Shown: piece after piece, positions 1 through 10,686 of the stretch
How the letters are laid out: each line of letters opens with the position of its first letter
Position numbering within the stretch: position 1 is the first letter of the stretch
Assembly: GCA_964484475.1 (NCBI GenBank)
Contig: CAZAFU010000021.1
Coordinates: forward strand, 1 to 31,183
Source: Parvularcula sp964484475
GTDB lineage: Bacteria; Pseudomonadota; Alphaproteobacteria; Caulobacterales; Parvularculaceae
Length of the DNA stretch: 31,183 nt
Direction of reading: 5' to 3'
The notes under the pieces: model-generated
What the model was told of the DNA's origin: nothing
What the model saw: the letters and a program-made list of their open reading frames with translations, nothing else
The model's database searches: none
Translations under genes and position numbers: made by a program

Positions 1-275
1 CACATGTTCTTGAGGCCGAACTCCTCGACCCGCGCCTCGTCCGGGGTGATGGTCGCGCATTTGACGCCGACGCCGTGTTCCTTGATCGCGTGGGCCGCAT
101 CGACGGTGACCTGGTCGTCGGTCGCGTCGCGATGCTCGATCCCGAGATCGTAGTAGTGCAGGTCGATGTCGAGATACGGATGGATCAGCTTGTCTTTGAT
201 CAGCTGCCAGATGATCCGCGTCATCTCGTCGCCGTCGAGCTCGACGACGGGGTTTTTGACCTTGATCTTGGCCAT
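1..275 (-). CDS. icd: NADP-dependent isocitrate dehydrogenase, N-terminal part (cut by window start)
   Basis: Isocitrate dehydrogenase oxidatively decarboxylates isocitrate to 2-oxoglutarate in the TCA cycle, in the cytoplasm. The frame read down from an ATG at 275 begins MAKIKVKNPVVELDGDEMTR, the characteristic N-terminus of the monomer-type (eukaryote-like) NADP-IDH common in Alphaproteobacteria. It continues through IIWQLIKDKLI, LHYYDLGIEHRDATDDQVT and VGVKCATITPDEARVEEFGL, all strongly conserved in that family. An AAGGAG ribosome binding site lies 8 bases upstream of the ATG, so the start is firm. Only about 91 of roughly 400 residues are present and the rest lies left of the window. The upstream neighbour in the same direction is the zinc-ribbon protein, 54 bases away. 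Identification rests on the N-terminal motif only, but that motif is very distinctive. Confidence 0.93.
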   Translation of the reverse strand, partial: MAKIKVKNPVVELDGDEMTRIIWQLIKDKLIHPYLDIDLHYYDLGIEHRDATDDQVTVDAAHAIKEHGVGVKCATITPDEARVEEFGLKNM

Positions 276-329
276 GCCGTGACTCCTTAGTTCTTCTGTT
301 GCCGGGTTTCGAGGACGGTCCTCATCCGG

Positions 330-803
330 TCAACGTTCCTCATCATCATCAGTGTTGGTAGCGATGCCGCCGAGATCGTCGTCGTCCTCCTCATCGTCGA
401 GGAGCGTATCGTCGTCGTCATCGTCGGGCAGGTCGATGCCTTCGAGGTCGGCCAGTTCGTCGTCCTCGTCGTCGTCGTCCTCCTCATCATCCTCGTCCAT
501 CGCCTTGACGCGCTTGGACTTGACGGCGGTCGCCTCGCCGTCGGCATCCTCGAGGCTCGTCTGGTTCTCCTCGTTGACCTCGACAACGTCCTCGTCGTCC
601 TCGGTCGCAGGCTCGGCGACCTTGGGCGAGGGTTTCTTGACGGTCTCTTCCTCGTCGCCCCTTCGCTTGCGCGATTTCAGGAGAACGTCGGGTGTGAACT
701 CGTGGTCGCATTTCGGGCAATGCGCCGGGTCTTTGTTCAGGTCGTAGAAGCGCGCCGCGCAGTTCGGGCAGTCGCGTTTGGTTCCAAGGTCTTCGTTCGC
801 CAC
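330..803 (-). CDS. TIGR02300-type zinc-ribbon protein with acidic tail
   Basis: A 157-residue protein of unknown function, typical of Alphaproteobacteria and usually found next to aroA, as here. The N-terminus has a zinc ribbon, CPNC at residues 12-15 and CPKC at 29-32, around the family signature RFYDLNKDP. After a short basic stretch (KSRKRR) the protein becomes extremely acidic: residues about 100-157 are mostly Asp and Glu, encoded by runs of GAC/GAT/GAG triplets. A GTG at 803 is preferred over longer readings because it places the family-typical ANEDLGTKRDCPNC sequence at the N-terminus; a weak GGGA precedes it. It is divergent from aroA across 107 bases, which must hold both promoters. 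A nucleic-acid or protein-binding role is possible, but no function is established. Confidence 0.88.
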   Translation of the reverse strand: MANEDLGTKRDCPNCAARFYDLNKDPAHCPKCDHEFTPDVLLKSRKRRGDEEETVKKPSPKVAEPATEDDEDVVEVNEENQTSLEDADGEATAVKSKRVKAMDEDDEEDDDDEDDELADLEGIDLPDDDDDDTLLDDEEDDDDLGGIATNTDDDEER

Positions 804-910
804 AGGAGTCCCATTTGTTCGGCCGAAAATGATGTCTGAAGCGCGCCAGTTGGCAGAGCCCGGCGCGGCTGTCAAAAGCCCATCTCTCCCAAGCCGCGAG
901 GAATTCCGAC

Positions 911-2206
911 ATGGCACGCATGACCGCAAGGGCAGGGGGTCCGCTGAAGGGCCGGGCCCGGGTGCCGAGCGACAAGAGCATGAGCCATCGGGCCCTGCTG
1001 CTCGGCGCCATCGCGCAAGGGACGACGAGGGTTTCGGGTCTTCTCGAGGCGGAGGACGTCCTGGGAACGGGCGCGGCCCTGCGGGCCTTCGGAATCTCCA
1101 TCGAGCGGCGGGGCGGGCACGTTCATGTGGAAGGCGGCCCGTGGCGGCAGCCTCCGAGGACGCTCGATCTCGGCAACGCCGGAACAGGTGTCAGGCTGCT
1201 CATGGGGCTTGCCGCGGGGATGGGTGTCAATTGCCGCTTCACCGGCGACCCGAGCCTCAGGCGCAGGCCCATGGGCCGGGTGATCGACCCCCTCACGGCG
1301 ATGGGCGCGAAGATCGACGCGGCGGATGGCAAACGCCTTCCCGCCGCGCTGACGGCGAGTACTCTGGGCCCGTTCCGCTACGAGCTGCCCGTTCCCTCCG
1401 CGCAGGTGAAGTCCGCGGTGCTTCTCGCAGGTGTCGGCGCGCGCCAGCCCGTGACGGTGGTGGAGGCCATCGAGACCCGCGACCATACAGAGCGGATGCT
1501 GACGGCGTTCGGTGCCGACATCAGCAAGGACGGCGACGCGATCTCCTACATACCGGCGGGCAACCTCACGGGGATCAGCCTCGGCATTCCCGCCGACCCG
1601 TCCTCCGCCGCGTTTCCGATGGTCGCGGCGCTCATCGCCCCGGGCTCCGAGATCAGGCTGGACGACGTGATGCTGAACCCGCGCCGCGCCGGGCTCCTGG
1701 CGACGCTTGAGCGGATGGGCGCGACGATCGGGCGGGAAAACCCAAGAACGATCGGCGGGGAGGAGGTCGCGGATCTCGTGATCACCCACGGTCCCTTGCG
1801 CGGTATAGAGGTTCCGGCCGCCGATATTCCCGACATGATCGACGAGATCCCGGTTCTCGCCGTGGCTGCGGCCTTCGCGAAAGGGCGCACGAGGATCGAA
1901 GGGCTCTGCGAGCTGAAGGTGAAGGAAAGCGACCGGCTCGCCGCCACCGCGAAGCTCCTGAAGAGCGCCGGGGTCACCTGCGAAACCGGCGACGACTGGC
2001 TCGAGATCGACGGGCAGGGCGGCAAGGTGCGCGGCGGCGGGGAGATCGAGACCGATCACGACCACCGCATCGGCATGGCCGCCCTCGTGCTCGGCATCGC
2101 CGCGCAGTCGCCCATGGCGATCACCGGTGCCGAAGCGATCGGCAGCAGCTTCCCGGGTTTCGCGGAACTGATGAACGGCCTCGGCGCTGGTTTGGAAACC
2201 GCCTAG
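911..2206 (+). CDS. aroA: 3-phosphoshikimate 1-carboxyvinyltransferase (EPSP synthase)
   Basis: Joins shikimate-3-phosphate and phosphoenolpyruvate to give EPSP, the sixth step of chorismate and aromatic amino acid synthesis. The 431-residue length fits the family. Visible motifs are PSDKSMSHR (substrate-binding Lys22), LGNAGTGVRLLMG near 87-99, RPMGRVIDPL, SAQVKSAVLLAG, RDHTERML, DIPDMIDEIPVLAVAAAFA, KVKESDRLA and DHRIGMAALVLG. RDHTE and SAQVK resemble class II (CP4-like) enzymes more than the E. coli type. The residue matching the CP4 glyphosate-tolerance alanine is Gly91. The ATG at 911 has GAGGA eight bases upstream; a second in-frame ATG lies at 920. In many relatives cmk and rpsA follow aroA, but here a Kef-type antiporter follows instead. 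Confidence 0.97.
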   Translation: MARMTARAGGPLKGRARVPSDKSMSHRALLLGAIAQGTTRVSGLLEAEDVLGTGAALRAFGISIERRGGHVHVEGGPWRQPPRTLDLGNAGTGVRLLMGLAAGMGVNCRFTGDPSLRRRPMGRVIDPLTAMGAKIDAADGKRLPAALTASTLGPFRYELPVPSAQVKSAVLLAGVGARQPVTVVEAIETRDHTERMLTAFGADISKDGDAISYIPAGNLTGISLGIPADPSSAAFPMVAALIAPGSEIRLDDVMLNPRRAGLLATLERMGATIGRENPRTIGGEEVADLVITHGPLRGIEVPAADIPDMIDEIPVLAVAAAFAKGRTRIEGLCELKVKESDRLAATAKLLKSAGVTCETGDDWLEIDGQGGKVRGGGEIETDHDHRIGMAALVLGIAAQSPMAITGAEAIGSSFPGFAELMNGLGAGLETA

Positions 2207-2260
2207 CGCCACCCCGCGACGATAGCTAAGGGCCCGACTGGAACCTTGAGGGGAGTGGTG

Positions 2261-4021
2261 ATGGCGTCGGGCGGATCTGAGTTTCTCTTCGATGCCGCGA
2301 TCTATCTGGGTGCCACCGCTGTCGCGGTTCCGGTCTTCAAGAAGCTGAAGCTCGGCACCATCCTGGGCTTCCTCGCCGCGGGCGTTCTCTTCGGCCCCTA
2401 CGCTCTCGGCCTGCTCTCCGACGACGAGGAGCTGTTCCAGATCGCCGAACTCGGCGTCGTGCTTTTCCTCTTTGTCATAGGGCTCGAACTCAGTTTCAGA
2501 CGGCTCTGGTCGCTCAGGCGGACGATCTTCGGTCTCGGGCTTCTGCAGATGCTCGTGACCGGCCTGCCCCTCGGCTACCTCTTCGACGCGACCGGCCTGC
2601 TTGCGACGGGACCGTCCTACGTGGCGGGTTTCGCGCTCGCCTGCTCGTCCACCGCCTTCGCCCTCAGCCTGATGCAGGAGCGCGGGGAGCTGAACACCCC
2701 TTACGGCACCAAGGCTTTCTCGGTCCTCCTCCTTCAGGATATCGCCGTCATCCCTCTTCTCGCCTCGATCCCTTTCGTCGCCCAGTCGTCGAGCAGCGGG
2801 GAGGGCCTGCCGGTCGATGTCTGGGCCATCGTGCGGGCGGGGCTCGCAATCGTCCTTTTGATCGTCTTCGGCCGCTTTCTCCTCAACCCCTTCTTCCGGA
2901 CGGTCGCCCGGTCGGGCTCGCGGGAGGCTTTCACGGCGGCCGCGCTCTTCGTGGTGGCGGTGACGGCACTGCTTCTCGACTATGCGGGGCTCTCCCTCGC
3001 CCTCGGCGCGTTCATCGCCGGTCTTCTCCTCGCGGAGAGTTCGTTCCGCCACCAGATCGAGGCGGATATCGACCCCTTCCGCGAACTCCTTCTCGGGCTC
3101 TTCTTCATCGGTGTCGGGATGCAGCTCGACCTCGCCGTCATGGTCGAGCGCTGGATGATCGTCCTTGGCGCCGCAGTGCTCCTGATCGTCTTCAAGGGTG
3201 TGCTTCTCTACCTCCTCGCCCGTACCTTCGGGGCAAGGCACCTCGAGGCGCTCAGGGTCGGCGGGGTCCTGAGCCAGGGCGGCGAGTTCGGCTTCGTCGT
3301 CTTCAGCCTCGGTGCCGCGCGGGGGATCTTCGGTGGAGATTTCGCGACCCTCGCCACCGCAACCATCACGCTGTCGATGATCGCGACACCGATCATCATG
3401 ATGGTCATCAGCCGCCTCGGCCAGCGCTCGCAGAGCCTCACCGCCCCCGAAGGGCCCAATGGAGAAGAGGGCGAGGTCCTCGTCGTCGGCTATGGCCGGA
3501 TCGGCCAGATCGTCAGCCAAATGCTCAAGGGCTCGGGGGTCAACGTGACCGCCATCGACAACGACCCCGGCAGGATCGAGACGGCCCGCGCCTTTGGTGC
3601 GAAGGTCTATTACGGCGACGGCACCGACCTTCACCTGCTCATCGCGGCCGGTGCCATCTCAGCCGAGGCCATCGTCTTCGCCATCAAGGACAAGGCCCGG
3701 GTCCGGCACGCCATCGCCGGCCTGAGGGAGCGCTGCCCGAACGTGAAGATCATCGTCCGGGCCTATGACCGGATGCACGAGCTCGAGCTCCTGGACGAAG
3801 ATGTCGATCTCATCGTCAGGGAGAGTTTCGAAAGCTCGGTGAGGATGGCGAGCGCGACCCTGAGCTATCTCGGGATCGACGATGCCACCATCGAGGAAAT
3901 CGAGACAGAATTCCGCGAGCGGGACAGCGACCGTCTTTTCGCGCAGAAGGCCGAAGGCAACCACGCCCATACCGACGAGCTGAACGAGCCCCTTCCCGTC
4001 ATCACACGTCGCAAGAAATAA
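2261..4021 (+). CDS. Kef-type monovalent cation:proton antiporter (CPA2) with C-terminal RCK/TrkA-N domain
   Basis: A 586-residue inner-membrane antiporter of the CPA2 family, related to the KefB/KefC glutathione-gated potassium efflux systems and to YbaL. Residues about 8-390 form a run of roughly 12 hydrophobic segments with family motifs such as LGTILGFLAAGVLFGP, FLFVIGLEL, ALACSSTAFALSLMQERGEL, LLQDIAVIP and VLSQGGEFGFVVFS. From about residue 405 a Rossmann RCK_N domain follows (VLVVGYGRIGQIV, then TAIDNDPGRIE and YYGDGTDLHLL), which would bind NAD(H) or a similar nucleotide and gate transport. A short charged tail ends the protein. The ATG at 2261 is chosen because GAGGGGAG lies just upstream; a TTG at 2246 would merely add five residues. 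The MFS gene follows after 11 bases, so the two are probably cotranscribed. The exact ion cannot be told. Confidence 0.92.
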   Translation: MASGGSEFLFDAAIYLGATAVAVPVFKKLKLGTILGFLAAGVLFGPYALGLLSDDEELFQIAELGVVLFLFVIGLELSFRRLWSLRRTIFGLGLLQMLVTGLPLGYLFDATGLLATGPSYVAGFALACSSTAFALSLMQERGELNTPYGTKAFSVLLLQDIAVIPLLASIPFVAQSSSSGEGLPVDVWAIVRAGLAIVLLIVFGRFLLNPFFRTVARSGSREAFTAAALFVVAVTALLLDYAGLSLALGAFIAGLLLAESSFRHQIEADIDPFRELLLGLFFIGVGMQLDLAVMVERWMIVLGAAVLLIVFKGVLLYLLARTFGARHLEALRVGGVLSQGGEFGFVVFSLGAARGIFGGDFATLATATITLSMIATPIIMMVISRLGQRSQSLTAPEGPNGEEGEVLVVGYGRIGQIVSQMLKGSGVNVTAIDNDPGRIETARAFGAKVYYGDGTDLHLLIAAGAISAEAIVFAIKDKARVRHAIAGLRERCPNVKIIVRAYDRMHELELLDEDVDLIVRESFESSVRMASATLSYLGIDDATIEEIETEFRERDSDRLFAQKAEGNHAHTDELNEPLPVITRRKK

Positions 4022-4032
4022 AGCCCGTTCGC

Positions 4033-5328
4033 ATGCGCGCCGCTCTCCTGCCGCTCCTGTCCCTCCTGTTGGCTGCCGCACTTCTCCTGGGCAGCAACGG
4101 GATGCATTCGACGCTGCTTGGAGTGAGAGGCGCCCTCGAAGGCTTCGCGCCGGTCGAGATCGCGCTTCTTCTCACCGCCTATTATGTCGGGTTCATCGCA
4201 GGCTGCCGCAGGGCCCCCGGCATCATCAGAGACGTGGGCCATATCCGTGCCTTCACCGCTTTCGCATCGATCGCCTCGGCAGCCGCCGTCAGCCATGCCC
4301 TCTTCATCGAGAGCTGGTCCTGGGTGCTGACACGGATCCTGACGGGGTTCTGCTTCGCGGGCCTCCAGATGATCATCGAAAGCTGGCTGAACGAGCGGGC
4401 GACGAACGAGAACCGCGGCAAGATCCTGTCCGTCTACCGCATCACGGATTTCACCTCGGCGACGCTTTTCCAGGCCTTCCTGCCGCTCTTCGACCCCACG
4501 AGCTTCCTACCATTCGGTGTGCTGACGATTCTCATCAGCATCTCCCTCGTGCCGGTGGCGCTGACCAGGGTCGACGCTCCTGCCCCGCCCAAGAGCGCCA
4601 GTCTCGACCTGCGGCAGGTCTGGCGGGTCTCGCCACTGGCGGCTGCCGGAGCCGCACTGGTCGGCCTTTCGGCGAGTTCCTACTGGGCGATGGGACCGCT
4701 CTTCGTTGAAGGTCTCGGCTATCCGCCCGAAGTGACGGGCCTCTTCATCGGCGCTCTCATTTTCGGTGGTGCCCTTGCACAATGGCCGGTCGGCTATCTT
4801 TCCGACCGCACGGACCGGCGGCATGTCATCATCGGCATGGCAGGGACGGCCGTGGTCGTTGCGTTGCTGCTTCCGGTCTTCGCCGGGCGAGGGGAGGGCT
4901 GGCTCATCGGCACCGGTATCCTGTTCGGAGCAGCCGCGGTGCCTGCGTTCGGCCTCACCGTCGCCCATGCCAATGACCATGCCGAACCCGGCACCTCGGT
5001 CAGCGTCAACGGCAGCCTTCTTCTGCTTTATGGCTGTGCGGCGACGGTCGGCCCGCTGGTCGCGAGCCAGCTCATGCGGTTCTTCGGCACCGACGTTCTC
5101 TTCACCTGGATCGCCGGGGTCTACCTGGCTCTCGTGGTGTTCGGCCTCATCCGCCTTCGCCAGCGCGCCGCGCCGAAGGAGACAGAGCCCTATGTCCCGA
5201 TCATGAGAACGAACAGCGGCATCTTCGAGCTCGATCCCAGAGCGGACCCGGCGGAGGATGGCGCCGCGCTGCCCGAGGCCGCTATCGCCGGCGAGCCTGG
5301 TGGCGGAGCACCTTCGGCGCCCCGCTAG
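4033..5328 (+). CDS. MFS transporter (YcaD-like)
   Basis: A 431-residue major facilitator superfamily permease with about 12 predicted membrane helices arranged as two six-helix halves. The N-terminal half includes LLTAYYVGFIAGC and RILTGFCFAGLQMIIESWLN; the latter resembles YcaD-type MFS proteins, in which a conserved ESWLN stretch follows helix 4. Residues NENRGKILSVYRI form the next cytoplasmic loop, and GYLSDRTDRRHVI near the middle is a classic MFS loop signature (G-x-x-x-D-R-x-x-R-R). The last 50 residues are hydrophilic and proline/acid-rich, a probable cytoplasmic tail. The ATG follows the antiporter stop by 11 bases, suggesting one transcript. The stop lies only 6 bases from the convergent superoxide dismutase stop. 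The substrate is unknown. Confidence 0.88.
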   Translation: MRAALLPLLSLLLAAALLLGSNGMHSTLLGVRGALEGFAPVEIALLLTAYYVGFIAGCRRAPGIIRDVGHIRAFTAFASIASAAAVSHALFIESWSWVLTRILTGFCFAGLQMIIESWLNERATNENRGKILSVYRITDFTSATLFQAFLPLFDPTSFLPFGVLTILISISLVPVALTRVDAPAPPKSASLDLRQVWRVSPLAAAGAALVGLSASSYWAMGPLFVEGLGYPPEVTGLFIGALIFGGALAQWPVGYLSDRTDRRHVIIGMAGTAVVVALLLPVFAGRGEGWLIGTGILFGAAAVPAFGLTVAHANDHAEPGTSVSVNGSLLLLYGCAATVGPLVASQLMRFFGTDVLFTWIAGVYLALVVFGLIRLRQRAAPKETEPYVPIMRTNSGIFELDPRADPAEDGAALPEAAIAGEPGGGAPSAPR

Positions 5329-5334
5329 CCCGGG

Positions 5335-5949
5335 TCAGTCGTTGAAAGCCGCGCAGGCGATCCTGCCACCCGCCCCGCCGATCGGCTGGGTCATGTGGTC
5401 GTCCTCGTTTTCGTGCATGATGAGCGCGAAGCCGTCCTCGTCCATGGCATCGGACATCAGGAGGTCCACCGCGAAGAGCTCGCCGCGGACGCTGTCGCCC
5501 GAGGCGTAGAGATTCGGGAAATCCGCGCCGGTGTGGAAGCCTTCGGGATTGAGAAGACCGTGCTTGCGGTCATCGACGTTGATGTGGCTGCCCGAGGCCT
5601 TGAAGCCGGCTTCGGGGTCCGAGCAGTCGCCGACACCGTGAAGGTGGGCGGCGTGCCAGCCGTCCGCGATGCCGTCCGCGTCGACCCGGATGATCATGCC
5701 GTGAGGTCCGTTCCGCAGCATGGCGGTGCCGATGGTGTCCCCGTCGGTCCCGATGATGTCCGCGCTCATGTCTGCGTCCATGTCCGGATTGCGCGTCGCC
5801 ATCGACCTGCCGGTCCGCCGGTCGTCCTGCTGAGTGCTGGACACCGTCGTGGTTTCGACGGTCGTGTCCGAAGCATCGCTACCGTTCGCTTCATTGCCGC
5901 AAGCCGTGATTGCCGTGGCGCCCAGCGCCGCCCATACCCATATCTTCAT
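5335..5949 (-). CDS. sodC: Cu/Zn superoxide dismutase family lipoprotein
   Basis: Cu/Zn superoxide dismutases convert superoxide to hydrogen peroxide and oxygen, in bacteria usually in the periplasm. The 204-residue protein starts with a lipoprotein signal, lipobox ITAC with Cys17 lipidated, then a Ser/Thr/Asp-rich linker of about 40 residues. The dismutase domain follows with all metal ligands recognisable: His102 and His104 (HLH), bridging His122 (GSHIN), His130, His139, Asp143, and His179 (IMHENEDDH). Arg196 sits in the GGRIAC motif, and Cys109 and Cys199 would form the conserved disulfide. The spacing HTGAD is one residue longer than the usual HxGD. The ATG at 5949 has AGGAGG eight bases upstream. 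It is divergent from gyrA across 91 bases. The gene symbol follows the family and has not been tested for activity. Confidence 0.9.
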   Translation of the reverse strand: MKIWVWAALGATAITACGNEANGSDASDTTVETTTVSSTQQDDRRTGRSMATRNPDMDADMSADIIGTDGDTIGTAMLRNGPHGMIIRVDADGIADGWHAAHLHGVGDCSDPEAGFKASGSHINVDDRKHGLLNPEGFHTGADFPNLYASGDSVRGELFAVDLLMSDAMDEDGFALIMHENEDDHMTQPIGGAGGRIACAAFND

Positions 5950-6040
5950 GGAAGAGACCTCCTCGAGTTTCTTTCGATCGGCGACGAAGGCTGCTAGGCC
6001 CAGCCGATCCTGATTCCAATTCCGAACAGTTAGGCTCGAA

Positions 6041-8763
<2,723 letters not shown>

Positions 8764-8767
<4 letters not shown>

Positions 8768-9240
8768 CCGCGGAGGTCCGCATAGCGACCCAACTCGATG
8801 CGCCGCCGGACGAGATCTGGCGGCGCATGAACCGGCCCGCCACCCTGGTCGCGGTCTCGAAGCCGATGATCCGCTTCACACCCATCGATCCCGCTGCGCT
8901 TCCCGAGGTCTGGGAGGAGCGGGACTATCTCTGCGCCATGCACCTGTTCGGCTGGCTGCCCGTCGGACGGCAGGTCATCTCGATCTCGCGGCCGCCGCCC
9001 GAGGGTGACCGGCGGTACCTGCGGGACAACGGCCACAGCGCCAGCATCCGCCGGTGGGACCACGTGATCACCGTGGCGCCCCGGGACGGCGGGACCTTCT
9101 ACGAGGACCATCTCGTTCTCGATGCCGGCCTGCGTACCCCCATCGTTGCGACTTTTGCCCGACGCTTTTACACCCACCGGCAAAACCGCTGGCGGCAGCT
9201 TGTCGCCGCAGGGTTCAGAGTTGAGGGGGACGCTTCGTGA
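8764..9240 (+). CDS. SRPBCC-like small protein between gyrA and coaD
   Basis: A 158-residue protein of unknown function. The start ATLDAPPDEIWRR-like region (residues about 8-20, TQLDAPPDEIW) and the later SIRRWDHVITVAP and FYEDHLVLDAG strands match the fold pattern of SRPBCC (START/polyketide-cyclase-like) proteins, which bind hydrophobic ligands in a cavity. No signal peptide or membrane helix is seen. The GTG start overlaps the gyrA stop by four bases (GTGA), and its own stop overlaps the coaD GTG by four bases, so translation of all three is probably coupled. The codon use and the clean overlaps argue for a real gene. The fold assignment is an inference from pattern, and the ligand is unknown. 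Confidence 0.82.
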
Positions 9241-9740
9241 CCAAACCGCTGATCGGCCTTTACCCGGGCACCTTCGATCCCATCACTCTTGGGCATGTGG
9301 ATATCATCAAGCGGGCGCTGAAGCTGGTGGACGAACTGGTGATCGGGGTCGCCAAGCACTCCGGCAAGAACCCGATGTTCTGCCTCGAAGAGCGCGAAGC
9401 CCTCATCAAGGCATCGATTGCCGACATGGAGGAGGGCGCCCGTGCCACGGTCCGGGTCGAGCCCTTCGAAGGGCTCCTGATGCACTATGCGGAAAGCCTC
9501 GGCGCGCAGATCATCGTGCGGGGCCTGAGGGCCGTCAGCGATTTCGAGTACGAATTCCAGATGGCGGGCATGAACGCGGAGCTGAACGACGATATCGAGA
9601 TCGTCTTCCTGATGGCCGACGCCCGCTATCAGGCCATCGCCAGCCGCCTCGTGAAGGAGATCGCGGTCCTTGGTGGTGATTTTGCGCCCTTCGTGCCCCC
9701 GCCGGTGCACGCAGCGCTTTCGAAGAAACTTCGCAGGTAA
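9237..9740 (+). CDS. coaD: Phosphopantetheine adenylyltransferase
   Basis: Transfers AMP from ATP to 4'-phosphopantetheine to form dephospho-CoA, the penultimate step of coenzyme A synthesis. At 167 residues it has normal length. The nucleotidyltransferase signature GTFDPITLGH lies at residues 11-20, with His20 in the T/HxGH position. Further family motifs are VIGVAKHSGKNP, IIVRGLRAVSDFEYEFQMAGMN and the C-terminal ASRLVKEIAVLGGD. The GTG start overlaps the preceding stop by four bases, giving gyrA - SRPBCC-like - coaD in one coupled unit. This linkage of gyrA, coaD and cyclophilin genes is common in Alphaproteobacteria. The cyclophilin gene follows after 58 bases. Confidence 0.97.
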   Translation: MTKPLIGLYPGTFDPITLGHVDIIKRALKLVDELVIGVAKHSGKNPMFCLEEREALIKASIADMEEGARATVRVEPFEGLLMHYAESLGAQIIVRGLRAVSDFEYEFQMAGMNAELNDDIEIVFLMADARYQAIASRLVKEIAVLGGDFAPFVPPPVHAALSKKLRR

Positions 9741-9798
9741 CGCGCGTTTAAGCGCCGAGACGCTGGCCCGCAGAAACGTGATCGGCTACCGAACTCCC

Positions 9799-10686
9799 AT
9801 GAGAACGACCTTGCTTGCGGCCATGGCCGCCATCTTCGGCTTCAGCCCGGCCCTCGCGCAGACGGCGCAGGAAAGCCCGGCCGACCAACTCCTCGCGCAG
9901 GCACCCGACGGGGTGTGGCGGACCCTCGATCCCGAGAACATCCTGTTGCTCGACCTGCCGTCGGGAGAAATCCTGATCGAGATGCGCCCCGATTTCTCGC
10001 AGGCGCATGTGGAGCGGGTGAAGTACCTCGCCCGGCAGGGCTTTTATGACGGCACGATCTTCCACCGGGTCATCGACGGCTTCATGGCGCAGGGGGGTGA
10101 TCCCACCGGGACCGGTAGAGGCGCGTCGGATCTTCCCGATCTTCAGGGCGAGTTCGTCAAATCCATGCGGGAATTCGAGAATGTCCAGGCGATCGGCCGT
10201 GACAACAGATCACCGAGGATCGGGTTCCTCGGCGCCCTGCCGGTCGCGTTCCAGCCGCCGACCATGACCGAGTTCCTGAACACCGAAGAGGTCGGGCTCT
10301 GGCCGATGCACTGCACCGGGGTCGTGTCCATGGCCCGCGGCGGGGACCCGAATTCGGCGAACTCCCAGTTCTTCATCATGTTCGGTGACAATCGCCGCAG
10401 CCTCGACCAGAGCTATACGGCCTGGGGCCGGGTCATCGACGGCGACCGCAACGTCCGGCGCATCAACCGGGGCGAGCCGCCCGAACGCCCGACGCCGGTC
10501 CTTAGGGCCCGGGTGATGGCCGATCTTCCTCCTGAAGAGCAAATGCAGGTTCAGGTCTTGAGCACCGAGAGCGAAACCTTCATGGCTTGGCTCGAAGAGA
10601 CGCGACAGATCAGTGAGGACGGCTATTTCGATGACGTCTGCAATGTTCGCGTACCCGTTCGCATCGAAGGTGAGATCAAGTCATGA
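9799..10686 (+). CDS. Secreted cyclophilin-type peptidyl-prolyl cis-trans isomerase
   Basis: Cyclophilins accelerate cis-trans isomerisation of peptide bonds before proline. This 295-residue copy has a signal peptide (MRTTLLAAMAAIFGFSPALA, likely cut after Ala20), so it should act in the periplasm. The cyclophilin core is clear: FYDGTIFHRVIDGFMAQGGD, then GVVSMARGGDPNSANSQFF and SYTAWGRVIDG. Between the two halves there is a longer insert than in the cytoplasmic paralogue (about residues 120-175, including RSPRIGFLGALPVAFQPP). About 60 extra residues follow the core. Two cysteines, one in MHCTGVV and one in DDVCNVR, could form a disulfide. The ATG at 9799 is chosen from the signal peptide; no good ribosome binding site is visible. 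The stop overlaps the next start by four bases. Confidence 0.92.
   Translation: MRTTLLAAMAAIFGFSPALAQTAQESPADQLLAQAPDGVWRTLDPENILLLDLPSGEILIEMRPDFSQAHVERVKYLARQGFYDGTIFHRVIDGFMAQGGDPTGTGRGASDLPDLQGEFVKSMREFENVQAIGRDNRSPRIGFLGALPVAFQPPTMTEFLNTEEVGLWPMHCTGVVSMARGGDPNSANSQFFIMFGDNRRSLDQSYTAWGRVIDGDRNVRRINRGEPPERPTPVLRARVMADLPPEEQMQVQVLSTESETFMAWLEETRQISEDGYFDDVCNVRVPVRIEGEIKS

Noticed and set aside
352..747. Serine-rich plus-strand frame and possible CRISPR-like triplet repeats
   Set aside because: It is the complement of the Asp/Glu-coding tract of the zinc-ribbon protein. The repeats are 3-base units without spacers, so this is not a CRISPR array.
872..3634. Very long minus-strand open frame antisense to aroA and the antiporter
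   Set aside because: Its composition (Arg/Asp/Glu/Gly-rich, no motif) is that of a GC-rich antisense shadow. Both plus-strand genes show strong family motifs throughout.
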